A stretch of 64,000 nt of DNA from Kitasatospora sp. NBC_01246 (GTDB lineage Bacteria > Actinomycetota > Actinomycetes > Streptomycetales > Streptomycetaceae). Of the stretch, positions 18,080 to 29,400 are shown one piece after another. Within the stretch, counting starts at the first letter, position 1. Each line of letters begins with the position of its first letter. Where the stretch lies: the NCBI RefSeq assembly GCF_036226505.1, contig NZ_CP108484.1:8651501-8715500 (forward strand), written 5' to 3'. Below the pieces are notes generated by a model. That model was not told where the DNA came from. It searched no databases and was given only the letters and a program-made list of their open reading frames with translations. The position numbers and the translations under genes were made by a program.

Positions 18080-19012
18080 GTGACTCCCGCGGCCCCATGG
18101 CGTTGGAGCGCAACGAGGTCGGTGGTGGTCTTCTGCCCGGACTGGCCGGTGACCGCCGCACTCGGCGCCGCCGGCGATGCCGAGGTGCGGCGGGTGGCGG
18201 TGGTGGAAGGCGGCCGGGTGCTGGCGGCCTCCCAGGCCGCCCGGGCCGCGGGCGTGCGCCGGGGGGTGACGGTCCGCTCCGCGCAGGCCCTGATCGACGG
18301 GCTGGAGATTCACGACCGGGTACCGGACGACGAGGCCCGGCTGTTCGAACAGGTCGCCGAGGCGGGTTGGCGCACGCCCACCTGGAGGTGCTGCGGCCCG
18401 GGCTCCGCGCGATCCCGGCCCGTGGCGCGGCACGGTTCCACGGCGGCGAGGAGGCGCTGGTGGAGCGGCTCTACGACGCGGTCGAGAGCACCGGCTTCGA
18501 GTGCCGCATCGGGGTGGCCGACGGCCTGGTCGCCGCCCAGCTCGCCGCCCGGGTGCAGCTCGTGGTGCCCCCGGGTGGCAGCGCGGCGTTCCTGGCCCGG
18601 TTCCCCGTGGGCGAGGTCGCGCCGCCGCGGCTGGCTGACCCGCTGGTGCGGCTCGGTCTGGGAGCGTAGGGCGCTTCGCGGAGCTGCCCGCCGCCGCGGT
18701 CTCGGACCGGTTCGGCGCGGTGGGAGCGGCGGCGCACCGGCTCGCGCGCGGCCCCGAGGCGCGGCCGGTGGTCGCCCGTCCGGCCGGGGCCGGTCTGGTC
18801 GCCGAGGTCCGCTTCGAGAGCCCGCACACCGTGGCGCAACCGATGGTGTTCGCGGCGCTGGGGCTGGCCGAGCGGATGCACGCGGGCCAGGCCTCTGCCG
18901 GCCTGGGCTGCGAGCGGGTCGCGGTGGAGGTGGAGCGCGCCGACTCCGGACTTCCGGCGCGGGGCGGGGCCACGGTGCTCCCGGCCCGCGCCGGTCTGGC
19001 TCGCGGGGTTCA
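18080..19012 (+). pseudogene. DNA polymerase Y-family (ImuB-like) pseudogene
   Basis: Three consecutive frames carry a Y-family polymerase-like protein: SVVVFCPDWPVTAALGAAG and ARAAGVRRGVTVRSAQAL in the first, then after about 18365 LRAIPARGAARFHGGEEALV and IGVADGLVAAQLAAR in the second, then after a stop at 18667 GRFAELPAAAVSDRFGAVGA and AHRLARGPEARPVVARP in the third. The ordinary ImuB product is about 500 residues; here the C-terminal part is missing where the convergent SnoaL-like gene begins. ImuB acts with ImuA and DnaE2 in mutagenic repair; this copy cannot work as read. Confidence 0.7.
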
Positions 19013-19399
19013 GCCGGCCAGCTGGGCCTGGAAGACGGCGCGGTTGAAGTAGGCCCTGGCGTCCCGGATGAGGCCGGCCTCGTCCAGTTCGTAGATGTTG
19101 ATGCCGGACCAGTTGACCGGCCTGCCGTCCAGGGTGACGGCGGCCCCCCGCCAGGAGACCGCGACGTGGCTGCCGAGGGTGTGGGCCTCGGTGGGGGTCA
19201 GCCCGAGGAAGGGTCGGAAGGCGGGCAGGACGGAGGCGATGAAGTCGCGGATCGCGGCGCGTCCGATGATCGGCGGGGTGCCGACGGGGTCGTGGAAGAC
19301 CCCGTCCTCGGCGAACGCCTTCGCCCAGGTGTCGGCATCGCCCTCCTGGGAGGCGCGGAAGAACTGCAGGATGGCCGGAGGCATGGCCGGGAACGTCAT
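19010..19399 (-). CDS. SnoaL-like/NTF2-fold protein
   Basis: The product has 129 residues from ATG 19399 with GAAGGA upstream. It is a single NTF2-like cone: ILQFFRASQEGDADTWAKAF, FHDPVGTPPIIGRAAIRDFI, VSWRGAAVTLDGRPVNWSGI and IYELDEAGLIRDARAYF. This family includes polyketide cyclases, ketosteroid isomerase-like enzymes and small stress proteins. The neighbouring MFS exporter lies upstream on the same strand but about 115 bases away. No catalytic assignment is possible. Confidence 0.8.
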   Translation of the reverse strand: MTFPAMPPAILQFFRASQEGDADTWAKAFAEDGVFHDPVGTPPIIGRAAIRDFIASVLPAFRPFLGLTPTEAHTLGSHVAVSWRGAAVTLDGRPVNWSGINIYELDEAGLIRDARAYFNRAVFQAQLAG

Positions 19400-19439
19400 G
19401 ATGGTCCTTCGCGTCGGATGCTTGACTCGTTGCGTCTGT

Positions 19440-19464
19440 GTCTGCTTCTGCTTCTGCTTCTGCG
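19440..19464. repeat. Short TGCTTC hexamer microsatellite
   Basis: GTCTGCTTCTGCTTCTGCTT: about four copies of a six-base unit between the SnoaL-like gene and the MFS gene. Confidence 0.7.
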
Positions 19465-19515
19465 TGGCCGGGCGCGGCAGCGGTGGCGGTGCCCGCGCCG
19501 GGGTACGGCGGCCGT

Positions 19516-20775
19516 TCACCGCTGTGGGCCCGTGGGCGTGGCGACGGGCTCCGCGACGGGCGACTTCTCAAGCGGCCGGCGGCGCTCGGCGAGCCGGGCC
19601 GTGAGGGCGAGGGCCGCGGCGAGGGCGATGAGTGCGCACACCCCGGGCCAGTCCAGCAGGGCGTAGGCGCGGATGCCGAGCCAGGAGCCGGCGCAGCCGC
19701 CGAGGAACGAACACGTCATGTAGGCGGTGTTGAGCCGGCTGCGGGCCTCGGGGTGCAGCGAGAAGATGCGGGCCTGATTGGCGATCTGGCTGGTCTGCAC
19801 GGCCACGTCGAGCAGCAGGAGCCCCAGGGCGACGGCCGCCAGCCCCGCCGCGCCGCCCGCGACACCGGCGGTCAGTGCCAGGGCGGCGGCGAGGACGCCG
19901 CCGGTGCACCAGGCGGTCACGCGGTCGGCTCCACGCCGGTCCACCCAGCGCCCGGCGGCCGGGGCGCAGGCCATGCCGGCCGCGCCGATCAGCGCCAGAA
20001 GGCCGACGGCCTGGGCGTCCATGCGGTAGTGCGGGCCGGTGAGCAGCAGGGCGAGTGCCGTCCAGGCGGCACTGAAGGCGCCGAAGAGGGCGGCCTGGTG
20101 GAGCGCGGAGCGGCGCAGGTGCGGCTCGGTGCGCAGCATCCGCACGGTTTCCGCCAGAAGAGCCGGATACCGGTCGCGGGTGGCGGGCGCGGTCGTGGGC
20201 AGGGCCAGGCCGAGAGCGAGGGCGAGCAGCCCGGTGAGCACGGCGGCGGCCAGGTACGGGGCGCGCCAGCCGAGGTGTTCGCCGATCACGCCGCCGAAGG
20301 TGCGCGCGAGCAGGATTCCGCCGATCAGGCCACCCTGGAGGGTGCCGATTACCGACCCGCGCCGGTCCGGGGCGACCAGGCCCGCGGCCATCGGCAGCAG
20401 GAGCTGCGGGACGACGGTGGTCAGGCCGACCGCGGCGCCGGCGACCATCAGCGGTGCGGCGGCCGGGGCGAGGCCCGCGGCCAGCAGCGCGCCGGCGGTC
20501 ACCGCGAGCAGGACGGTGATCAGCGGGCGGCGCGGGAGCCGGTCGCCGAGCGGGACGAGCAGGAAGATCCCGGCGGCGTAGCCGAACTGCGTCACCGTGG
20601 CCACGCCGGCGGCGGCGGACGGCGTGATGCCCAGCCCGCCGGCGACGAGCGGGGTGAGGGCCTGCGGGAAGTAGACGTTCGCCACGCTGACACCGCAGGC
20701 CAGCGCCATGACCAGTGGCAGCCGCCGCCCCGGCCCCGCGGGAGCGGGCGGGACGGGCGCATTGGTTCGGGACAT
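19516..20775 (-). CDS. Major facilitator superfamily exporter
   Basis: The product has 419 residues with 12 predicted helices. Motif A-like LLVPLGDRLPRRPLI follows helix 2, and the CGVSVANVYFPQALTPLVAG start is typical of the drug-efflux YnfM/inner-membrane transport group. It is divergent from a TetR gene with palindromic operators in between, a standard arrangement for a drug- or metabolite-inducible pump. Substrate unknown. The N-terminal residues MSRTNAPVPPAPAGPGRRL are cytoplasmic. Confidence 0.9.
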   Translation of the reverse strand: MSRTNAPVPPAPAGPGRRLPLVMALACGVSVANVYFPQALTPLVAGGLGITPSAAAGVATVTQFGYAAGIFLLVPLGDRLPRRPLITVLLAVTAGALLAAGLAPAAAPLMVAGAAVGLTTVVPQLLLPMAAGLVAPDRRGSVIGTLQGGLIGGILLARTFGGVIGEHLGWRAPYLAAAVLTGLLALALGLALPTTAPATRDRYPALLAETVRMLRTEPHLRRSALHQAALFGAFSAAWTALALLLTGPHYRMDAQAVGLLALIGAAGMACAPAAGRWVDRRGADRVTAWCTGGVLAAALALTAGVAGGAAGLAAVALGLLLLDVAVQTSQIANQARIFSLHPEARSRLNTAYMTCSFLGGCAGSWLGIRAYALLDWPGVCALIALAAALALTARLAERRRPLEKSPVAEPVATPTGPQR

Positions 20776-20791
20776 CGCGACTCCAACCGAA

Positions 20792-20807
20792 CGAACTAGA
20801 TGGTTCG
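20792..20807. promoter_or_regulatory. Operator-like inverted repeat near the MFS start
   Basis: CGAAC and GTTCG separated by six bases (CGAACTAGATGGTTCG). It shares its half-site with the stronger palindrome at 20848 and is probably bound by the same TetR regulator. Confidence 0.6.
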
Positions 20808-20847
20808 AAACTGGAAATGAGACTCGCAGACCGGTGCCGGATCGTCA

Positions 20848-20863
20848 AACGAACTGGTTCGTT
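20848..20863. promoter_or_regulatory. TetR operator palindrome
   Basis: AACGAACTGGTTCGTT has perfect 7-bp arms around TG, and lies 12 bases upstream of the TetR start in the region shared with the MFS gene. Likely autoregulation and control of the exporter. Confidence 0.75.
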
Positions 20864-20874
20864 ACTCTCGCTCC

Positions 20875-21462
20875 ATGGCATACGACTCCACGGCGACCAA
20901 AGAGCGCATCCTCGCGGCAGCGACCGCCGAGTTCGCCGCCCATGGCGTCGCCGGCGCCCGCGTGGACCGCATCGCCGCCCAGGCCGAGGCCAACAAGCGG
21001 GCGATCTACGACTACTTCGGCGACAAGGGCAGGCTCTTCGCAGCCGTCCTCGAACGCCTCATGGCGGACCTCGCCGAGGCCGTCCCGCCCGGTGACGAGG
21101 AGCTGCCCGCCTACGCGGAGCGCCTCTTCGACTACCACCGCGCCCACCCCGAGGCTCTGCGTCTGCTGATGTGGGAAGCCCTCGAACTCGGGGACCAGCC
21201 CGTTCCCGGCGAACAGGACCGCACCAGGCACTACCAGGACAAGATCGACGCGGCCCGGGCCACGGACGGCGACGCCGATCCCCGCACCCGCCTGTTCTTC
21301 ACCCTCGGCCTGGTCGGCTGGACCCTGGCCATGCCTCAGCTCCGTCGCATGATCCTCGGCGCGGACCACAGTCTTGACGACCTCCGCCCCGCCATCGCCC
21401 GTGCCATCCGGGGCCTGCCCACCGACGACGGCCTCGGCCGGCCGCATCCCGGCAGGCCGTAG
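20875..21462 (+). CDS. TetR-family transcriptional regulator
   Basis: The product has 195 residues. The HTH is at about 10-55 (KERILAAATAEFAAHGVAGA, then ANKRAIYDYFGDKGRLFAAV). The C-terminal domain (about 70-185) is of the TetR_C type that binds small hydrophobic ligands. It probably represses the divergent MFS exporter through the palindromes at 20792 and 20848 and responds to the exported compound. Convergent with the kinase gene. Confidence 0.9.
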   Translation: MAYDSTATKERILAAATAEFAAHGVAGARVDRIAAQAEANKRAIYDYFGDKGRLFAAVLERLMADLAEAVPPGDEELPAYAERLFDYHRAHPEALRLLMWEALELGDQPVPGEQDRTRHYQDKIDAARATDGDADPRTRLFFTLGLVGWTLAMPQLRRMILGADHSLDDLRPAIARAIRGLPTDDGLGRPHPGRP

Positions 21463-21672
21463 AACCGGGAGGCGCCTCGGTCGAGGAGGCCGGGGAACCC
21501 CGGCGGTCGACGACGCGGGGAGGCCGTCCGTCCCGGGATCCGCGTTCGACGTCGGCAGCCACCTGGTCCGCCTTCTCTCCGGGCGAGGTGACGGTGTTCG
21601 CGCAGGCAGGTCCGGGTGCGGGGAGCGGGTGGTCGAGGTGCCGGCCCCTCCGGGCGCCGGCCGGGACGGTCG

Positions 21673-22917
21673 CTACTTGGGCTTCTTCCCGTGGGGACCG
21701 TCGTTCTTCCGGCCCTGCTGCTTCTGCTTGTCCTCGCTCCGGTGGCCGGCGGAGGACCGGGCGGGTGCGGCGGTGGGCGCGGGGGCGGCCGGCTGGGCGA
21801 CGGGACCGACGGTCGGCGCGGAGGCGGGGGCCGGGGGCGGCGTGTTCGGGGCGACCTCGGTGGCTACGGGTGCCGGTGCGGGTGCGGGTGCGGTGGACGG
21901 GGGTGCCGAAGGCACCGCGGCGGGGGCCGGGAGCGCCCTCGGCGGGTCGTTGACGAAGGCCGTACTGCCTCCCGCACCCGCCAGCGCCAGCACGGAGGCC
22001 GCCAGCAGGAGGACGGGCCGGGGAGCGGCGACGTGCGGCCTCCTCGACGGTCGCGGTACGACCGCGGTCCCGGCCGCGACCGGTTCCGTCGCGGGCGGCG
22101 GTGCGGCGAGCAGCCGGGCGCAGGTCGCCGCCGACGGGCGGTGGTCGGGGTCCATGTCGGTCATCCGGCGCAGGACGGTTGCCAGGTCCGCGGGCAGGTG
22201 GGGCGGGACGGCGGGCGGGCGGTGGAGCCGGGCGGCGGCGGCTTCGATGGGGGCGCCGGTGTACTCGCGGTGCCCGGTCAGGCATTCGATCAGGAGCAGG
22301 CCCAGGGCGTATATGTCGGCGGACGCCAGGGCTCCCCGGCCGCGGATCTGCTCCGGTGCCAGGTAGGCCGGGGTCCCGACGATCAGCCCGGTGCAGGTGA
22401 GTGCCTCGTCGCCGGACGAGGCCTGCCGGTCGAGGAGCCGGGCGGCGCCGAGGTCCGCCAGCCGCGGGCGGCCGGCGGCGTCGACGAGCACGTTGGACGG
22501 TTTGACGTCCCGGTGGACCACCCCGTGGGCGTGGACGAAGGCGAGGGTCTGCGCCAGGTCCCGCCCCAGGTGTCGGACGTCGGCGGCCGGCAACGGGCCG
22601 GACCGCAGGACCGCTGCCAGGGTGGGACCTTCCACCAGCTCCAACGCCAGGTAGGGCTGCTCCGCCACGGAGCCGTAGTCGTACACCTCGATCAGCCCGG
22701 GGTGGCTCAGGCGGGCCAGCATCCGCGCTTCGGTGGTGAACCGCCGGACGGTGTCGGCCGTCGCGTCCGGGCGGGGGATCTTGAGGGCGACGGCCCGGTT
22801 GAGCCGTTCGTCCACGGCCCGCAGCACGTCCGCGCCGCCGCCGCGCCCCAGGACCGAGTCCACCCGGTACCGGCCCGCGAACAGTGCCCCGGTGCTCCTG
22901 CTGGCCGTCACGGTCAT
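21673..22917 (-). CDS. Serine/threonine protein kinase with Pro/Ala-rich tail
   Basis: The product has 414 residues. The PknB-type kinase domain spans about 14-270: glycine loop LGRGGGADVLRA, VALKIPRP (Lys), HGVVHRDVKPSNVL (catalytic loop HRDxKPxN), LADLGAARL with DLG in place of DFG, and TPAYLAPEQIRG. A single transmembrane helix (LLLAASVLALAGAGG) at about 300-320 is followed by roughly 90 Pro/Ala/Thr-rich residues outside and a charged Lys-rich end. There is no PASTA domain, so ligand sensing must use another route. It is a single gene whose upstream region is shared with the Rhs gene. Confidence 0.9.
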   Translation of the reverse strand: MTVTASRSTGALFAGRYRVDSVLGRGGGADVLRAVDERLNRAVALKIPRPDATADTVRRFTTEARMLARLSHPGLIEVYDYGSVAEQPYLALELVEGPTLAAVLRSGPLPAADVRHLGRDLAQTLAFVHAHGVVHRDVKPSNVLVDAAGRPRLADLGAARLLDRQASSGDEALTCTGLIVGTPAYLAPEQIRGRGALASADIYALGLLLIECLTGHREYTGAPIEAAAARLHRPPAVPPHLPADLATVLRRMTDMDPDHRPSAATCARLLAAPPPATEPVAAGTAVVPRPSRRPHVAAPRPVLLLAASVLALAGAGGSTAFVNDPPRALPAPAAVPSAPPSTAPAPAPAPVATEVAPNTPPPAPASAPTVGPVAQPAAPAPTAAPARSSAGHRSEDKQKQQGRKNDGPHGKKPK

Positions 22918-23408
22918 GTCGCTCTCCGATGCTGGATCCTCGCGCCTGCGGGACGCGCCCTTGGCCGCCTACCCGGGGATCCCGGGTGGACACGGGTCGG
23001 ATCGACAGCGGTCGCCGGGCCGGGTGGGCGCGGCACGAGGCGGGGTGGCGAGCACGACTGCCCGGGGCGCCAGACCCTTGGCACGGTGCGAGTGGTTGCT
23101 CCGATCGCGGAAGGGCGCGCGTTCCTGGGCGGCATCGGCCTCCGCCCGGCGATGTCGTCCCCCCGGGAAACGCGCGGAGCGCGCTCTCCCGGGGGAGGGG
23201 GCTCCTGAACTCGGGTGGCAGCGGCTGAGAGAGGCAGGTCAAGCCATGATCACGGCTGCGTGAACCTTGGCCGAACAACGACCGGGCAGGGCGGACGACT
23301 GGTCGGTCTTTGATGATCCTTTGCCGTCGTTTGATGCATCTATGACATTTTGGATCACTCCTATGCTCCGGACGTCGCCGTCACACGACGGTGGGTCAAG
23401 GGGTGGAA
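22918..23408. promoter_or_regulatory. Divergent upstream region of kinase and Rhs genes
   Basis: 490 bases without a supported gene. The part from about 23310 to 23375 is unusually AT-rich for the window (TTTGATGCATCTATGACATT) and probably holds the Rhs promoter. I cannot place exact -35 and -10 boxes. Confidence 0.45.
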
Positions 23409-26400
23409 ATGAGCAGGTACGTACCTGTGCGCCGCAGACGGAACCCGGCTGCGGGAATGCGCGTGTTGAGCGGGTCCCTGGCGCTCGCGGTGGCCGTGTC
23501 GCTGCTGGCGGGGTCCGAGGTGGCGTTCGCCGCGCCGGCGGGCGGTCCGGCGGCGGGCAAGGGCACGAAGCCGGGAGCCACCTCCGCCGCCGACGTCCCG
23601 GCGGCGCGGATCGCCGCCCGGCTGTCGGGGCAGCGGGTGGAGGCGCTCTCCGAGCGCACGGAGACGTCGACGACCTGGGTGAACAAGGACGGCTCACTCA
23701 CCTCCGAGCTCTTCGCGGGCCCGGTCCGCTACCAGCGCGACGGCCAGTGGGTGGACGTCGACCTGGCTCTGCAGGCGGCCGCGGACGGTTCGGTGGCGCC
23801 CAAGGCCCACCCGAACGGCCTGCGGCTCGCGGGCGCCGGCGGCACCCGGGTGAAGTCGCTGGTCCAGGCGCAGGCGGCGCCGGAGGAGGCGCGGCCGCTG
23901 GTGAGCCTCGGCGAGGGTGACCAGCAGGTCGAGCTCCAGTGGAAGGGCGGGCTGCCCAAGCCCGTCCTGGATGGGACGAAGGCCACCTACCGGGACGCGA
24001 TCGCCGACGGCGCGGCCGACCTGGTGGTCGAGGCCACCCGGACCGGCTTCGAGCAGTACACGGTGCTCAAGCAGCGCCCGGCCGCCGCGGGCTTCTCGTA
24101 CACGATGCCGTTGAAGGCCGAGGGGCTGCGGGCCGAGGCCCAGCCGGACGGCAGCGTGCTGTTCAGCGACCGGAAGAGCGGCGAGAAGCGGGCCGTGCTG
24201 CCCGCACCCGTGATGTGGGACGCCACGGCCGCCGCGCAGGGCTCCGGCGAGCACGCGCGGCAGGCGAAGGTCGGGCTGAAGGTCGTTCAGCACGGCGACG
24301 GCGTCGACCTGGTGTTCACCCCCGACGCCTCGTTCCTCGCGGATCCGAAGACGCAGTACCCGGTGACCGTCGACCCGTCCACCACCGCCCTCGGGAACGT
24401 CTTCGACACCCGGGTGCAGCAGGGCGAGACCGTCGACTGGTCCGCCGACACCGAGATCTACTGGGGCAACTCCGGCACCAAGAACGCGGACGGGTCCTCC
24501 CGGCAGGCGCGGTCGTTCATCAACTGGAACACCGCCCCGATCGCCGACGCGCTGATCACCAGCGCCAACCTGTCGCTGTACAACTTCCACTCCGGCAACA
24601 GCGACTGCCAGCCCTACGCGTGGGACGTCTGGGACACCGGTCTCGCCTCGACCTCCTCGCGGTGGACGGCGCAGCCCTCCTGGAACGCCAAGAAGGCCAC
24701 CGGCACCGAGACCAAGGGCCGGGACGCCTGCGGCGGCGACGGCTGGATCACCGCCGACGTCACCAACCTGGTGCAGACCTGGACCTCGGCGAAGAACACC
24801 ACCTCGGGCATGGGCCTGCGCGCTCCCGACGAGACCAACACCAAGTACTGGAAGGAGGTGAACTCCGCCAACGCGGCCACCAACGTGCCGAAGCTGACGG
24901 TGACGTACAACTACCGTCCGCGGACCGGCACCGACCAGCAGGCCGGCTCCCCGTTCTACAAGGACACCGCCGGTACCTGGTGGGTCAACTCCACCACCCC
25001 CACGCTGCGGGACACCTTCGTCGACCCGAACAACGACAAGGTCGACGGCACCTTCCAGATCTTCGACGCCGCCACCGACACCCAGGTCGGCAACGTCCTG
25101 GTCTCGCCGTTCGTGCCGAGCGGCCGGCCCGCGTCCGTCAAGGTCCCCGCCGGGGTGCTGACCAACGGCAGGACGTACAAGTTCCGCACCTCCCCGTACG
25201 ACGGGCTGCACTACAACACGGGCTGGTCGGCGTGGGCCACCTTCACGGTCGACACCTCCGCCCCGTCCGCGCCCGGCGCGGTCTCCTCCGCCGACTACCC
25301 GGCGGGGCAGTGGGTCAAGGGCCCCGGCCAGGCCGGCTCCTTCACCGCGACCCCGCCGGCCGGTGACCAGAACGCCCTGGAGTGGACGCTCGACGGCACG
25401 AACTGGACCAAGGTCGCGACCAACGGCTCCACCGCGCCGGTGACCTTCACCGCCACCCCGGCCAGGGGCGGCACCCATACCCTCCAGGTGCGGGCGGTCG
25501 ACCGGGCGGAGAACCGCTCCGAGGCCCTCTCCTACACCTTCCAGGTCGGCGCGGGCGGTGTCACGTCGCCGAACGACGGCACCCGTACGGCGGCCCGCGT
25601 CCCGCTCCTGGCCGAGGCCGACGCCGCCCGGTACGACCACGTGGCCTACTCCTGGCGGCGCTCCGACGCCGATGCATGGACCACGATCCCGGCGGGCGAC
25701 GTCACCAGTGGCGGCGCCGCACTGGCGGCCTGGCCGGTCGCCCTCGGCGCCGGCCGGAGCCCGGCACTGACCTGGAACGCCACCTCCACGGTCACCCCCG
25801 ACGGCACCGTCCAGCTCCGCGCGGACTTCACCGGGCCGGGCGCGGCCGCCGTCTCCTCCGAACCGGTCAAGGTGGTCGTCGACCGCAAGGCCGACGGCGC
25901 GGCGACCGAGAACGTCGGACCGGGCGCGCTGAACCTGCTCACGGGCGATCTGCGGGTCCCCGCCACCGACGTGTCGCTGTTCGGCATGACCATCGGCCGC
26001 ACGCACTCCTCCCGCGACCCGAAGGCCGCCGCCGCGCAGGAGGGTCAGGCTGCCATCTTCGGCCCCAACTGGGTGTCGGGCGTGTCGTCGAGCCTCTCCG
26101 CCTCTGAGTACACGGAGATCCGCAGGACCTCCGCCACCTCGCTCAGCGTGATGGCGGCGGACGGCTCGGCCATCGCGTTCACCTCCGACGCGGCCGGCAG
26201 CGGCTGGGTGCCGGAGCCGGGCAGCGAGGACCTGGCCCTGAGCGGCGCCTTCGGCGGCGACTTCACCCTGTCCGGCACCGAGGGCACCGTCACGACCTTC
26301 TCCAAGGTCGCCCCGGCAGCCTCCACCTGGACCGTCACCTCCACCCTGCTGGGCGGCCTCGCCAACACCGCCACCAGCGTCGTGTCGGAGACGACCGTCG

Positions 26401-29400
26401 TCGGCGGCAGGACGCTGGCCCGGCCGAAGCTGATCATCGCGCCCACCTCCGCGGTCACCCCGGCGGCGTGCGCGGCGAACCCGGCCGCCAAGGGCTGCCG
26501 CGTACTGCAGTTCGTCTACGCCGCCGCCACCACCGCCACCGGGATCAACACCGGCGCCGAGTTCGGCGACTTCGCCGGCCAGGTCAGCGCCGTCCGGCTC
26601 TGGAGCACCGCACCCGGGGCCACCGCGGCCACCGCCACCGACGTCGCCGCCTACCGCTACGACTCCGCCGGGCGGCTGCGCCAGGCCTGGGACCCGCGGC
26701 TGGGCCAGGGCAGTCAGAGCCAGTACACCTACTACACCCAGGGCGCCGACGACGGCCTGCTCTCCTCCGTCCAGCTGGGCGGCACCCGTGCCACCTCGCT
26801 GGCCTACGGCACCGTCGGCTCCAACCCGGCCGCGGGGCCGGGCATGCTGACCAAGGTCTGGCACGACACCCTCGCCCCCGGCACCACCGGCACGGTGAAC
26901 GGCACCGCCACCAGCACCGTCGTCTACGGCGTCCCGCTCTCCGGGCCGAAGGCACCGGAGGACCTCTCGGTGACGGCGGCCGCGGCCTGGGGCCAGACGG
27001 ACCTGCCGACCGACGCCACCGCGGTGTTCCCGCCGGACCGGGTCCCCGCCTCCAACGACGCCGCCGACCTGACCGCGGCCGACTACACCCGGGCCACCGT
27101 CGACTACCTCAACGCCTCCGGCCGCCAGGTCAACCAGGCGACCCCGGGCCACCACCTCACCACCACGGAGTACGACAACCGCGGCCACCAGGTCCGCAGC
27201 CTGACCGCGGCCAACCGTGAGCTCGCCCTCGGCGCCACCGACCCGGCCAGGGCCCAGCTCGCCGACCTCGGCATCGACACGCTGCCCTCCGCTGACCGTG
27301 CCCAGCTCCTGTCGAGCACCAGCGTCTACAGCGCGGACGGGCAGCAGGAGACCGACGTCCTGGACCCGCTGCACCGGGTGACCCTGGCCGCCGACGCCAC
27401 CGCCGGCGCCACCGTCCTGGCCCGGGCCGGAAGCCAGCTGCCCGCCCGTCAGCACACCGTGAAGACGTACGACGAAGGCCGACCGACCGACGGCACCGCC
27501 AAGATCAAGAACCAGATCACCCTCACCACCACCGGCGCCCGGCTCCGCGCCTGGCCCGACCAACTGCTGGACACCCGGCAGGACCGGACCGGCTTCGACT
27601 GGACGATCGGCGTGCCGACCACGCAGGTCAAGGACAGCGGCGGCCTGGCCCTGACCACCACCACCGCCTACGACGGCCAGGGCCGCGTCGTCTCGACCCG
27701 GCTGCCGGGCTCCACCGGCTCCGACGCGGCGGCGACCTGGACGTCCTACTACACCGCGGACGGCGCCGGCACCTGCGGCAACCGCCCCGAGTGGGCCGAC
27801 CTCGTGTGCCAGAGCGGTCCTGCCGGCGGCATCACCGGCGGCGGCTCCAACCCGGCCCAGCTGCCGACCAGGACCACCCAGTACGGGCGGTTCGGCGAGG
27901 TCACCCGGACGACCGAGACCGCCAACGGCGTCACCCGTACCACTGACACCGCCACCGACGCCGCCGGCCGCCCCACCACCGTCACGGTCACCGACGGCCT
28001 CGGGACCCCGGCACCCGCCGCCACCACCACCTACCACCCGGGCACCGGCGCCGTCACCCAGCAGACCTCCGCCACCGGTGGCACGATCACCAAGGGCTAC
28101 GACGAGCTGGGCCGCCTGATCTCCTACACGGACGCCGACGGCGCCGTCACCACCACCGAGTACGACGCCCTCAACCGGCCCACCAAGGTCACCGACAGCT
28201 CCCCGTCCACCACCACCTACACCTACGACACCGCCGTCGACCCGCGCGGCCAGGCGACCTCGGTGACGGACTCCGTCGCCGGCACCTTCACCGCCCGCTA
28301 CGACGCGGACGGCGCGGCTCTCACCCAGGGCCTGCCCGGCGGCTACACCCTGACCGACGTCAAGGACCCGACCGGTACCACCACCGGCCGCACCTACACC
28401 CGGGACAGCGACGGCCTGGTGCTGGTCTCCGACGGCATCGGCCAGACCGTCCACGGCCAGCGGGCCACCCACACCGGGACCCCCGGCGTCACCGCCGCCC
28501 AGACCTACGGCTACGACCGGGCCGGCCGCCTCCTCCAGGTCCAGGACACCTCCACCGACGCGGTCTGCACCACCCGCACCTACACCTTCGACAACCACAC
28601 CGACCGCACCGCGTCGGCCACCGCCGTGGCCGCCCGCGGCCAGGCCTGCACCACCAACGGGGGCACCAGCCAGACCAGCGCCTACGACAGCGCCGACCGC
28701 CTGGTGAACCCCGGGTACGCCTACGACGCGTTCGGCCGCACCACCGCCCTGCCCGGCAGCACCCTGGCCTACTACAACACCGACATGGTCCAGCAGCAGA
28801 CCACCGGAGCCGCCCGACAGAGCTGGACCCTCGACTCGGCCCAGCGCCTGCGAGGCTGGACCACCGAGACCAACGCCGCCGGCACCTGGACCCGGACCGG
28901 GGCCAGGACCAACCACTACGGGTCCGACACCGACAGCCCGCGCTGGATCACCGAGGACACCGCGGGCAGCGTCACCCGCAACGTCACCGGCGCCGCCGGG
29001 GGCCTCGCCGCCACCACCACCAGGACGGGCGGCGCGGTCCTGCAACTCGCCAACCTGCACGGGGACATCACCGTGCAGCTCCCGCTCGACCCGGCCGTCG
29101 CGCCGACCGTCCTCGACTACGACGAGTACGGCCAGCCGCGCGCCGGCCAGAGCGGCGCCCGCTACGCCTGGCTCGGCGACAAGCAGCGCTCGGACGAGAC
29201 CCCGAGCGCCCTCACCCTGATGGGGGTGCGCCTCTACAACCCGGCCACCGGCCGCTTCCTCTCCCCGGACCCCGTCCAGGGGGCGAGCGCCAACGCCTAC
29301 GACTACTGCAACGCCGACCCGGTCAACTGCACCGACCTCAACGGCCGGATGCCCGGCTGGCTCAAGGCGGCGCTCAAGGCCGCCGTGGCCCGCGGCGTCC

